Below, one piece after another: positions 12,301 to 22,867 of a stretch of 64,000 nucleotides of DNA (the first letter of the stretch is position 1; each line of letters starts with the position of its first letter). Made by a program: the position numbers and the translations under genes. Below the pieces are notes generated by a model. It was not told the origin of the DNA and ran no database searches. It saw only the letters and a list, made by a program, of their open reading frames with translations. This DNA is from Drosophila persimilis (Eukaryota; Arthropoda; Insecta; Diptera; Drosophilidae), in NCBI RefSeq assembly GCF_003286085.1, contig NW_020825294.1:4526001-4590000 (forward strand), read 5' to 3'.

Positions 12301-13823
12301 ACGACGGTTGTGTTTTAATTTCTGCTAAAGATTAAACTTAATAATTACCGCGTGGAATTGTGGCCTGGATATCAAACATCGATTCGTCAACACGAGTCTG
12401 ATATATTATTGTGTGCCGAGGTCGTTCATAAGGTAATGAGAACGGATACCTTGTATGACATCCTAAGTGAGGCGATTCGGGATACCGAAAACTTTAAAGA
12501 TGCTTTTCGACGCCAAGTAATGGGTGAGACTTCCATATTTACATATGCATATATACATAAATTTGTGCATAAGCCTGTGCGACCAATTAGATTAATGACT
12601 CGTAATTGCATTTGTTATACACAAAATATTAGTAGATGTGAAAAGGCAAAATCTCAGGATTAAGTCGAGCTATTGCAACTCAAAAGGTATGACTGTAGGT
12701 TGTTTCTTAGGATAACCGAACGAAAAAACTATAAAAATTGGGGCGTTTACTAACTCTGCAGTCGTAACACTTACTAAAGCAATATATATACTTTTTAGCA
12801 GGTACAACTTATTGATGGTTGTATATTTACGCATTTATTCTCTTCCCCAGGTATGATATGTCTTACTGATTACAACAATAAAACCTATCGCATCGATGAT
12901 GTCGACTTTGGATTGAACCCCTTGTGTAAGTTTAACACTAAAGATGGAGATATATCGTATGTGGAATATTATAAAAAGGTAAGTTTTCATAAAGGTATTA
13001 TTACATCGGTACAAAAATACACAAAATACATAAAAAGCAAGTTTAAGTGCACCTGGAGTTTCGCCCCTTGAGCACCTAGTTTTGTTACACTATTAATGTA
13101 TGAGCACCGCAAATGTTCTTCCGTTTACAACCGAAAATCATAAAGGTATTGAATCATAAAGAATGATCCTATATAAAAGAGCATCAAAACGCGATCAACA
13201 GAAATTGGAATGTACAATGTTAAGGCAAATAGTAATTTAATCTTTTGTTTAATTTTAGAAATCATTTTACTGTTCTACTATTTCGATTTTTAGAGATATA
13301 ATATCACAATTCGTGACCATAAGCAGCCATTGGTGGTGTCACGACCTACCGAGAAAAACATTCGTGGTGGCACGGATCAGCTTATTATGCTAGTTCCCGA
13401 ATTGGCTCGAGCTACTGGAATGACTGATGCTATGCGAGCAAATTTTCAGTATGTCTTTTATTCTATTCAAAGTTTTTGTTGTTAATATTTCTAATATCAA
13501 AATTGGTTCGTTACTCTTAAATTAGATTAATGAAAGCAATGAGCGAGTTTACCAGATTGAATCCGGACCGTCGCATTGAACGCCTGCGCGCATTCAACAA
13601 GCGCTTGCAATCGTCGAAAGAGAGCATGGATGTGTTAAAATCGTGGAATATTGAACTTGATACAGCTTTGGTGGACATCCCAGCTCGCGTTTTATTTCCT
13701 GAGAAAATAGTTTTTGGCAATCAAAAGCGATTCGTATGCGATAACCGTGCTGATTGGACTATGGAATTCCGAAATAACTCAATGTACTCGCATGTGGACA
13801 AAAAATACGTTTTTGACAAGTAA
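9304..13823 (+). CDS. Aubergine-like PIWI-clade Argonaute, truncated before MID/PIWI
   Basis: Seven exons with GT-AG junctions and matching phases: 9304-9399, 10880-10991, 11047-11519, 12331-12523, 12851-12978, 13294-13448, 13526-13823. Together they encode 484 residues with no internal stop. The start MNDLPTNSGHSRGRGRG carries the RG/GR repeats that PIWI proteins display for arginine methylation and Tudor docking. Exon 3 is the N-domain region (VRGRRVITEVV, RRGYLYEHKNILGGYIFDGT). Exons 4-6 cover the linker and PAZ region (ELWPGYQTSIRQHE, LTDYNNKTYRIDDVDF). Exon 7 (AMSEFTRLNPDRRIERLR, RADWTMEF) ends after HVD, then KKYVFDK and TAA. These blocks match fly Aubergine better than Piwi, as judged from memory. 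The MID pocket and the PIWI slicer domain are absent from the window. Homology ends at about 13800, where the dispersed repeat begins. It could be a retained truncated paralogue or a young pseudogene. Confidence 0.85.
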
Positions 13824-14155
13824 GTTGAGTGTTTATTTGTTCATAATACAAATGTTGATGCTATGGAATGAAATGAATGCAATTTGCATGTGTTTGTCTC
13901 TGCAAAACGCACATCAACAGACGCCGAAGCTAATACACAGACAAAACACAGTTTACCGTACATATTTGTATATGTACAATTTTATGGACGGCAGCTTATT
14001 TAAATCGAAGAAAATATTAGCCTTCTGGCTGTAATATAGTACATAATATTATGCACACTATTCGCAACTATATATGAATGCAGGATAATATTTAGTTTGT
14101 GTTTTTTTCTGTAAAACGGGCCAAGCTCGGCAGCCATTACACAGACACAGTTTAC
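13800..14155 (+). repeat. Dispersed repeat, copy B, fused to the aubergine-like gene
   Basis: Begins inside AAAAAATACG, directly after the last aubergine-like codons, and continues TTTTGACAAGTAAGTTGAG to CAGCCATTACACAGACACAG, as in copies A and C. The promoter-like 5' part present in the other two copies is missing, so this copy is 5' truncated at the junction. It supplies the last seven codons and the stop of the aubergine-like frame, plus a strong GTAAGT splice donor at 13820. Confidence 0.8.
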
Positions 14156-14530
14156 CGTTGGAATGTACATATGTATGCATGCATGTACATATTTAATATA
14201 CCGCGTAAATTAAATATACCACAAGAAATTCTCCATTGTTAGTTGGAAAGCTTAATATTTTCGAAAAGGTAAGCGAAAGCTACAAAGTGCATGTATTCGA
14301 TTTATAGCTGCCTTTTTCGGCTTTACGGAATGACAAAGTTCAATAAAACTAGATGTCAGATACTTAAGTTACGTGAAAAAAGAAGGTAGTCCACCTTTTA
14401 AAAAAGAGCAAAATCACAGCGGGGAAAAAATAGTGTAACATCAAAAATACAATATTTCAAGCAAAACCAATCCTACAAAAGGGCTTATAACATTTTTAAA
14501 AATATTGAAACTTTTTTATGGTTCAATTAT
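14156..14530. other. AT-rich sequence between dispersed repeat and satellite
   Basis: About 375 bases with TATACC-type motifs and no coding potential that I can support. The satellite begins as a strongly diverged unit shortly after. Confidence 0.5.
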
Positions 14531-15300
14531 TTTAATTTTGTGTAATATTTTTGCGAAAATTTTGACTTTGAAAACTCGGAAAACTTCGAAATGAATTTAT
14601 TCTTTAGGGCTTTGTATTTTTTTGGTATAGGTACGTTAATTACGCGTCTTTTAAGGTATTGTTTGTAAAAATCTATAGATAAACTATTAAACGGCAGCCT
14701 TTTGTCCATACCTTCAAATGCCACATTTTGGCGGTATATTTCTGCGAAATGTTGACTTTGGAAACTCGGAGAAGTTGGAACTAAATTTATTCCTTGGGGG
14801 TTTTACATGCTTAGTATAGGTACGTTAACTACGCGTCTTTTAAGGTATCGTTTGTAAAAATCTATAGATAAACTATTAAACGGCAGCCTTTTGTCCATAC
14901 CTTCAAATGCCACATTTTGGCGGTATAATTCTGCGAAATGTTGACTTTGGAAACTCGGAGAAGTTGGAACTAAATTTATTCCTTGGGGGTTTTATATGCT
15001 TAGTATAGGTACGTTAACTACGCGTCTTTAAAGGTATCGTTTGTAAAAATCTATAGATAAACTATTAAACGGCAGCTTTTTGTCCATACCTTCAAATGCC
15101 ACATTTTGGCGGTATAATTCTGCGAAATGTTGACTTTGGAAACTCGGAGAAGTTGGAACTAAATTTATTCCTTGGGGGTTTGTATATGTTTAGTATAGGT
15201 TTATTAACTACGTGACTTTTAAGGTATCGTTTGTAAAAATCTATAGATAAACTATTAAAGGGCAGCTTTTTGTCCATACCTTCAAATGCCACATTTTGGC

Positions 15301-16396
15301 TGTATAATTCTGCGAAATGTTGACTTTGGAAACTCGGAGAAGTTAGAACTAAATTTATTCCTTGGGGATTTTACATGCCCAGTATAGGTACGTTAACTAC
15401 GCGTCTTTTAAGGTATCGTTTGTAAAAATCTATAGATAAATTATTAAAGGGCAACTTTTTGTCCATACCTTCAAATGCCACATTTTGGCTGTATAATTCT
15501 GCGAAATGTTGACTTTGGAAACTCGGAGAAGGTGGAACTAAATTTATTCCTTGGGGGTTTTATATGCTTAGTATAGGTACGTTAACTACGCGTCCTTTAA
15601 GGTATTGTTTGTAAAAATCTATAGATAAATTATTAAAGGGCAGCCTTTTGTCCATACCTTCAAATGCCACATTTTGGCGGTATAGTTCTGCGAAATGTTG
15701 ACTTTGGAAACTCGGAGAAGTTGGAACTAAATTTATTCCTTGGGGGTTTTCTATGCTTAGTATAGGTACGTTAACTACGCGTCTTTTAAGGTATCGTTTG
15801 TAAAAATCTATAGATAAACTATCCAACGGCAGCCTTTGGTCCATACCTTCAAATACCACATTTTGGCGGTATAATTCTGCGAAATGTTGACTTTGGAAAC
15901 TCGGAGAAGTTGGAACTAAATTTATTCCTTGGGGGTTTTATATGCTTAGTATAGGTACGTTAACTACGCGTCTTTTAAGGTATCGTTTGTAAAAATCTAT
16001 AGATAAACTATTAAAGGGCAGCCTTTTGTCCATACCTTCAAATGCCACATTTTGGCGGTATAATTCTGCGAAATGTTGACTTTGGAAACTCGGAGAAGTT
16101 GGAACTAAATTTATTCCTTGGGGGTTTTATATGCTTAGTATAGGTACGTTAACTACGCGTCTTTTAAGGTATCGTTTGTAAAAATCTATAGATAAACTAT
16201 GAAAGGGCAGCTTTTTGTCCATACCTTCAAATGCCACATTTTGGCGGTATAATTCTGCGAAATGTTGACTTTGGAAACTCGGAGAAGGTGGAACTAAATT
16301 TATTCCTTGGGGGTTTTATATGCTTAGTATAGGTACGTTAACTACGCGTCTTTAAAGGTATCGTTTGTAAAAATCTATAGATAAACTATTAAACGG
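15301..16396. repeat. Higher-order duplicate within satellite (partner 17381-18476)
   Basis: Unit-specific variants recur in the same order 2080 bases downstream: AGTTAGAACT with a CATGCCCAG variant, CGTCCTTTAAGG, TATAGTTCTG, the CTATCCAACGG variant and the ACTATGAAAGGG variant. This shows a recent block duplication of several units. Confidence 0.85.
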
Positions 16397-17380
16397 CAGC
16401 CTTTGGTCCATACCTTCAAATGCCACATTTTGGCTGTATAATTCTGCGAAATGTTGACTTTGGAAACTCGGAGAAGGTGGAACTAAATTTATTCCTTGGG
16501 GGTTTTATATGCTTAGTATAGGTTTATTAACTACGTGACTTTTAAGGTATCGCTTGTAAAAATCTATAGATAAACTATAAAACGGCAGCCTTTTGTCCAT
16601 ACCTTCAAATGCCACATTTTGGCGGTATATTTCTGCGAAATGTTGACTTTGGAAACTCGGAGAAGTTGGAACTAAATTTATTCCTTGGGGGTTTTATATG
16701 CTTAGTATAGGTACGTTAACTACGCGTCTTTTAAGGTATCGTTTGTAAAAATCTATAGATAAACTATTAAAGGGCAGCTTTTTGTCCATACCTTCAAATG
16801 CCACATTTTGGCTGTATAATTCTGCGAAATGTTGACTTTGGAAACTCGGTGAAGTTGGAACTTAATTTATTCCTTGGGGGTTTGTATATGTTTAGTATAG
16901 GTTTATTAACTACGTGACTTTTAAGGTATCGTTTGTAAAAATCTATAGATAAACTATTAAACGGCAGCCTTTTGTCCATACCTTCAAATGCCACATTTTG
17001 GCGGTATATTTCTGCGAAATGTTGACTTTGGAATCTCGGAGAAGTTGGAACTAAATTTATTCCTTGGGGGTTTTATATGCTTAGTATAGGTACGTTAACT
17101 ACGCGTCTTTTAAGGTATCGTTTGTAAAAATCTATAGATAAACTATTAAAGGGCAGCCTTTTGTCCATACCTTCAAATGCCACATTTTGGCGGTATAATT
17201 CTGCGAAATGTTGACTTTGGAAACTCGGAGAAGTTGGAACTAAATTTATTCCTTGGGGGTTTTATATGCTTAGTATAGGTACGTTAACTACGCGTCTTTT
17301 AAGGTATCGTTTGTAAAAATCTATAGATAAACTATTAAAGGGCAGCCTTTTGTCCATACCTTCAAATGCCACATTTTGGC

Positions 17381-18476
17381 GGTATAATTCTGCGAAATGT
17401 TGACTTTGGAAACTCGGAGAAGTTAGAACTAAATTTATTCCTTGGGGATTTTACATGCCCAGTATAGGTACGTTAACTACGCGTCTTTTAAGGTATCGTT
17501 TGTAAAAATCTATAGATAAATTATTAAAGGGCAACTTTTTGTCCATACCTTCAAATGCCACATTTTGGCTGTATAATTCTGCGAAATGTTGACTTTGGAA
17601 ACTCGGAGAAGGTGGAACTAAATTTATTCCTTGGGGGTTTTATATGCTTAGTATAGGTACGTTAACTACGCGTCCTTTAAGGTATTGTTTGTAAAAATCT
17701 ATAGATAAATTATTAAAGGGCAGCCTTTTGTCCATACCTTCAAATGCCACATTTTGGCGGTATAGTTCTGCGAAATGTTGACTTTGGAAACTCGGAGAAG
17801 TTGGAACTAAATTTATTCCTTGGGGGTTTTCTATGCTTAGTATAGGTACGTTAACTACGCGTCTTTTAAGGTATCGTTTGTAAAAATCTATAGATAAACT
17901 ATCCAACGGCAGCCTTTGGTCCATACCTTCAAATACCACATTTTGGCGGTATAATTCTGCGAAATGTTGACTTTGGAAACTCGGAGAAGTTGGAACTAAA
18001 TTTATTCCTTGGGGGTTTTATATGCTTAGTATAGGTACGTTAACTACGCGTCTTTTAAGGTATCGTTTGTAAAAATCTATAGATAAACTATTAAAGGGCA
18101 GCCTTTTGTCCATACCTTCAAATGCCACATTTTGGCGGTATAATTCTGCGAAATGTTGACTTTGGAAACTCGGAGAAGTTGGAACTAAATTTATTCCTTG
18201 GGGGTTTTATATGCTTAGTATAGGTACGTTAACTACGCGTCTTTTAAGGTATCGTTTGTAAAAATCTATAGATAAACTATGAAAGGGCAGCTTTTTGTCC
18301 ATACCTTCAAATGCCACATTTTGGCGGTATAATTCTGCGAAATGTTGACTTTGGAAACTCGGAGAAGGTGGAACTAAATTTATTCCTTGGGGGTTTTATA
18401 TGCTTAGTATAGGTACGTTAACTACGCGTCTTTAAAGGTATCGTTTGTAAAAATCTATAGATAAACTATTAAACGG
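17381..18476. repeat. Higher-order duplicate within satellite (partner 15301-16396)
   Basis: Second copy of the multi-unit block. The first difference after the shared region is at the CAGCTTTTTGTCC versus CAGCCTTTGGTCC variant. Confidence 0.85.
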
Positions 18477-18543
18477 CAGCTTTTTGTCCATACCTTCAAA
18501 TGCCACATTTTGGCTGTATAATTCTGCGAAATGTTGACTTTGG

Positions 18544-18558
18544 AAACTCGGAGAAGGT
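18544..18558. repeat. Target-site duplication, left copy
   Basis: AAACTCGGAGAAGGT is satellite sequence repeated at 22853-22867 on the other side of the LOA-type element. The last one to three bases are ambiguous because the element tail starts GGTTA. Confidence 0.9.
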
Positions 18559-18575
18559 TAGGTTAGGTTAGGTTA
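18556..18575 (-). repeat. Pentamer tail of the LOA-type element, (TAACC)4
   Basis: Four GGTTA units on the plus strand, that is TAACC on the element strand, form the 3' terminus of the retrotransposon. The same pentamer is the TTAGG telomere repeat of most insects. Confidence 0.85.
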
Positions 18576-18712
18576 AAGCGGTAGCCGGGAGGGGGGGGGA
18601 TAAGAGCCTCCCGCCCCCAAGCTCACTTGGACCTATAAACAGGTCCGTTGTGTTGCCGCATGGGCATGTGCCCCTTCGCGTTGCCCGAACCGTGAGAGCA
18701 TACTACTGCAGG

Positions 18713-21700
18713 TTAAGGGCAGTCCCATCCGGTGGCTTGGATGTATTTGGACAAGGTCCCTGGTTTGATTACGGATAGGTCCGAAATGTCCGTGAGGAAA
18801 GCGGCCCCGAGAATACGAAGACGACGATTTCCAAGGGCTGGGCAGTGGCAGAAGAAGTGGGGGACCGATTCCTCCTCCTCCTCGTCGCGACAACTCCTGC
18901 AGAAGTCGTTGTGAGGGATTGACAGTCTAGAGGCGTGAGTGCCGATCTGCCAGTGTCCCGTAATGGCTCTAGTAACTGCAGAGCACTGTGCTCTGCTGAG
19001 TTTATACAGCTCTGCTGAGCGCTTCTTCGATCGATATGGCCATATCAATCTTGAGACTTTACAGGAAACGGTTTGCTGCCATCTCCTATTGGCATTTTGC
19101 TCGAACAATTCGTGCGTTAGGAGCCTGCACGTAGCCAAAGGCATCGCTACTTGCTCCCTCTCCGATAGGAGAGGAATCGTAGTACCCTGCCTGGCTAGCT
19201 CGTCGGCGGCGTCATTCCCCTCGATGTCCCTGTGGCCGGGGACCCATATAAGGAAGAGATCTAACTGCTCTGCGATCTCGTGCAGAGACCTGCGGCAGTC
19301 ATTTACAGTCGCTGAGTTCGACGATATTGAGCCTAGAGCTTTGATAGCTGCTTGGCTGTCCGAGAAGACGCACACTAAGTGCGTATCTAGGAGTAGTTTG
19401 GAGACGATCGAAATGGCCTCCTTGATGGCTTCAACCTCCGCTTGGAACACACTACAGTGATCCGGGAGCCTGAAGCAATGACTGATGTTCAGCTCGCTGC
19501 AGTAGACTCCGCCTCCCACGCGGCCGTCTAGCTTTGAGCCATCAGTGTAGAAGTGGACCGCATTTGCAGGCCCTGGTTCGCCCATCTCCCAGTCCTCCCT
19601 AGATGGGATTGATACCTGGAAGGGCGTCGAGAGGTGATCACTGGGGATACAGTAATCTGTCCTCTCTGGTAATTGCGGGAGTCTCATCAGGATTCCCGAG
19701 TGCCCAACCGCGGATGCTTTCCACAGTCTGGCTTCTCTCATTCGGAGGGCGGAAAGTGTTGCCACCTTCTTTCCCATGAGATCAACCGGGAGGAGGTCCA
19801 GCACAGTATCCAGGGCTTCCCCTGGAGTAGTGCGTAGCCCGCCGGTTATGCATAGCTCTGCCATGCGTTGAACTCTGCTGAGTTTATTGAGGCCTGTCCT
19901 TTTGTCCAAGGCTGGCCACCATACCACCACTCCATAGAGCATGATTGGTCGTATGATGGCGGTGTAGAGCCACCGAACTATATATGGGGTCATTCCCCAT
20001 TTTAGTCCGATGGCTTTCCTGCAAGTATAGAGGGCCACTGTGGCCTTCTTTACTCTATCCTCTATGCTCAATTTCCAATCGAGCTTTCTATCGAGGATAA
20101 GGCCAAGATACTTGGCGTTGTTGCTGAAGACTAGCGTTTCCCCACATAGTCTTGGGGGAATCAGTGCCGGAACTTTGTACTTCCTAGTGAAAAGCACCAG
20201 TTCCGTTTTAGACGGGTTGACGCCTAACCCGCATTTTTCTGCCCATTTCGACATTTTCGTGAGAGTACTTGTCATGCACTCACACAACGTCTGCGGAAAT
20301 TTTCCGGAGAATGCTATGGCAACGTCGTCCGCGTACGCCACCACGCGGCAGCCACCCCCCTCTATCTCCCGCAGCAGTGTGTTCACTGCCACGTTCCATA
20401 GGAGGGGCGAGAGGACTCCGCCCTGCGGTGTGCCTCTGCTGACAAATCTGGTACACGTTGACGTCCCCAGTGATGCCTCAACCGTCCTGCATTGTAGCAT
20501 CTGATCGATCAAGCTCACCGTCCTGGAGTCAACGCCCAGATCCGTCAGTGCGCCCGTGATGGCGGTCGGAAGGATGTTGTTAAAGGCGCCTTCTATGTCG
20601 AGGAAGGCTAATAGGGTGTACTCCTTAAAATTAAGGGACGCTTCGATGATCGATGTGATCGAGTGTAGGGCCGTTTCGGTGGATCTTCCCTTCCGATAGG
20701 CATGCTGGGAGTCTGAGATCAGACTGGACGGAATGCACGCCGTTAGATGCAGCCCCAGGAGCCGCTCCATCGCCTTTAGAAGAAAAGACGATAGACTTAT
20801 GGGTCTGAAATCTTGGGGCAGTGTGCGAGGGCTTGCCTGCCTTGGGTATGAATACGACTTTGGTCTGAAGCCAGGTGTCAGGAATGCACCCGTGGGAGAA
20901 GATTCCCTCGTAGATTATTTTGAGCCAGTTAATGGCTTTGTGTCCCGCGTGAATCAGTTGGGCAGGGAAAATGCCGTCTGGCCCCGCGGACTTGTAGGGT
21001 TTAAAACTTCTGATCGCCCAGGAAATGTTCTCCTGGCTTAGCAGTCTCAGGATGGCATTTGAGGCGACGGAAGGAGGCGCGAGGTAGTTGGGTCTGTTTT
21101 CATCGCAGCCAGGGAAGTGGGTATTTAGGAGAAGATTTAGCGACTCCTCGCTGGACGTAGTCCACGACTGGTCGGTGTTCTTCAAGTAGCCCAGGGTGGG
21201 TGTTGTCTTCGAGAGAACTCTGCGCAAGCGTGAGGCTTCTGAGTTACTCTCGATTTCGCTGCAGAACTTACGCCAGGAGGCGCGTTTGGCTTTTCTAAGT
21301 TCTTTGTTGTAGGTTGACAGACTGGCTTTGTACTCGGCCCAGTTTTGCTCAACGTTTTCAGCCTTAGCTTTATTGAAGAGTCTCCGGGAGGCTTTCCGGA
21401 GTTCACCCAGTTTCGGATTCCACCATTCAGGTTTCTTCCGGCCTCTGTTCTTGCCAGAGGGGCATGCTTTGTCGAGCGCCTTATTGCAGGCGTCGGTAAA
21501 GATCTTAAGAAGACGAGTCGTGGCCTCCGTGGAGAACTCCTCCTCAGATGGGGGCTCAGGGAGAACACGACAGAGGTAGTCAGAATACCGAGTCCAGTTT
21601 GTCCGCCTGATGTTCCGGAATCGGACTGGCTTCGGCACTGAGAAGGAGAAGACAGTTTCCACGTACCTGTGGTCCGAGAAGGAGTGCTCTTCCAGGACCC

Positions 21701-22255
21701 TCCAGGATACAATGTTACGCTGTATCTCATGAGAGGCAAGCGTGAGGTCCAGGACCTCCTTGCGGTTTTTAATGATAAAGGTGGGATCACTACCCCGGTT
21801 TAATAAGACCATCTGTGTGGTCAGTAAGTAACTGAAAAGGTACTCACCCCTTTCGTTTGTGTCAGTGCTTCCCCACTGACAGTGATGTGCATTGGCATCA
21901 CACCCCACAATTAGGCCGATGTCCTTGGCCGAGCAGTCTGCGATTAGAGCCCGGAGAGGCGCGTGTGGAGGGGGGTCTGGTTGTTCATGCCCCATGTATG
22001 CGGAGCAGATCCTCAGTGAGCGCTCCTGGCCTTCGAGGCTCACTGCGGTGTGGTCTTCATTGCTGAAATTTGGGAGCAAAAATAAGTGCAACTCTCTTTT
22101 TGCAAGAATGCAGGTACGAGTTTTACCTGTGGTTTCAGCTACATATAGCTTGTAATCAGAAGTACTCAGACCGGAGACCCTGTTTCCGAGGATCCAGGTG
22201 GAGCAGTAGAGCAGCGCATGCTGCCTTACAATGGTGGAGGTTTATCTGCAGGAGC
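18713..22255 (-). pseudogene. ORF2 of the LOA-type element: endonuclease, RT, RNase H (broken)
   Basis: Reading starts at about 22255 (LQINLHHCKAAC) in a frame overlapping the end of ORF1. About ten codons just after it are missing near 22195, removing the endonuclease metal-binding Glu (QEPW region) and shifting frame. Endonuclease continues with CDANAHHCQWGSTDTNERG and the SDHR box. RT begins about 21040. A one-base deletion near 20813, before the FRPISL box, splits the frame at about 20770-20830. The second part (20770-18713) has PQGGVLSPLLWN, VAYADDVAIAF, the RNase H residues (FYTDGSKLDG, FQAEVEAI, FSDSQAAIKAL, NDAADELARQGT) and a CRSC...H...C finger near the end. Confidence 0.85.
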
Positions 22256-22851
22256 GTCAACGACATTCCTGAGGCTCGCCTCCACCATTGTTACTTCTGG
22301 ATCGCTGTCAGGGGACTCCGGCTCCTCCCCGACAATGATATGGCTGAGACCTCTGGCTAGGTCGCTCTCGTCGAACGCGTAGTCGTCCAGGATGTCGTCC
22401 GACATCAAGGACGCCGCATCCGACGCCGGGTTATCTTCCTCGCACGAGGCCCCCTCTTTCGGGATCTCCGGCAGCTCCGGGTCTGGCTCGACCTCCGCTT
22501 GCCTGCCCTTGCGATCGGACTTGTACGTGGATATGGTGACCTTCTTATAGCCATAATCCACTACACCGTCCGACTTTGCGAGGAGATCTATTGATTCCTC
22601 ATTTAGGACGAGGATAATCTGGCGCCTCTGCCCTTGGATATCCTCCACCTTTGCCACCTTCCAATCGGCTGTAGGAAGGTGGGGGTTGCAGACCTGCAGT
22701 ATCCTGAGGATCTTCTCAGGCTCTGCAGGCTTAGCCGAGACCCACGCTCTGGCTCTCGGGCGACTAGGGACATCTTCCCACTTCACGGCCTCCAGTTTCG
22801 CCCCTGGGTAGACCTCTTTTAGGGCCGCCACCGCCTTCATGTAGAGGGCCG
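22226..22851 (-). pseudogene. ORF1 3' fragment of the LOA-type element (DUF4780-like)
   Basis: About 208 codons remain and the frame is open to the truncation point, so the visible Met at 22840 is probably internal. The region around VKWEDVPSRPRARAWV to DLLAKSDGVVDYGYKKVTIS looks like the DUF4780-type nucleic acid-binding domain of fly LOA elements (family recognition from memory). It is followed by a long acidic, proline-rich tail. The stop at 22226-22228 lies within the start of ORF2, so the two ORFs overlap. Confidence 0.7.
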
Positions 22852-22852
22852 C

Positions 22853-22867
22853 AAACTCGGAGAAGGT
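22853..22867. repeat. Target-site duplication, right copy
   Basis: AAACTCGGAGAAGGT, identical to 18544-18558. It marks the truncated 5' end of the LOA-type element. Confidence 0.9.

Larger units (their letters stand above)
14531..18558. repeat. 189-bp satellite array, left block (~21 units)
   Basis: Head-to-tail repeat with a 189-bp period, measured between successive TCCATACCTTCAAATG sites (14705, 14894, 15083). Each unit has GGTACGTTAACTACGCGTC, ATCTATAGATAAACTATTAA, CACATTTTGGCGGTATAATT and GGAACTAAATTTATTCC. The first unit (about 14531-14740) is clearly diverged and later units are nearly uniform. A ~1.1-kb segment, 15301-16396, recurs without visible difference at 17381-18476 (offset 2080, eleven units). 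The array is interrupted at 18558 by the LOA-type element and resumes in register at 22853. Confidence 0.95.
18559..22852 (-). mobile_element. LOA-clade (Bilbo/TRIM-like) non-LTR retrotransposon, 5' truncated
   Basis: A 4.3-kb minus-strand element inserted into the satellite and flanked by a 15-bp duplication. The order is an ORF1 3' part, then ORF2 with apurinic endonuclease, reverse transcriptase, RNase H and a C-terminal CCHC finger, then a 154-base 3' UTR and a pentamer tail. RNase H together with a DUF4780-like ORF1 product indicates the LOA group, known in obscura-group flies as Bilbo and TRIM. The 5' end lies inside ORF1. Three defects make this copy unable to encode its own machinery (see the ORF entries). 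The satellite on both sides continues in register, so insertion followed array formation. Confidence 0.88.

Noticed and set aside
13530-14034. Continuation of the aubergine-like gene through the repeat as a longer protein
   Set aside because: The frame stops at 13823. The longer open frame there is in a different phase and corresponds to non-coding repeat sequence shared with the other copies.
18633-22155. Plus-strand frames across the LOA-type element
   Set aside because: They are the reverse of ORF2 and ORF1 coding sequence and match nothing recognisable.
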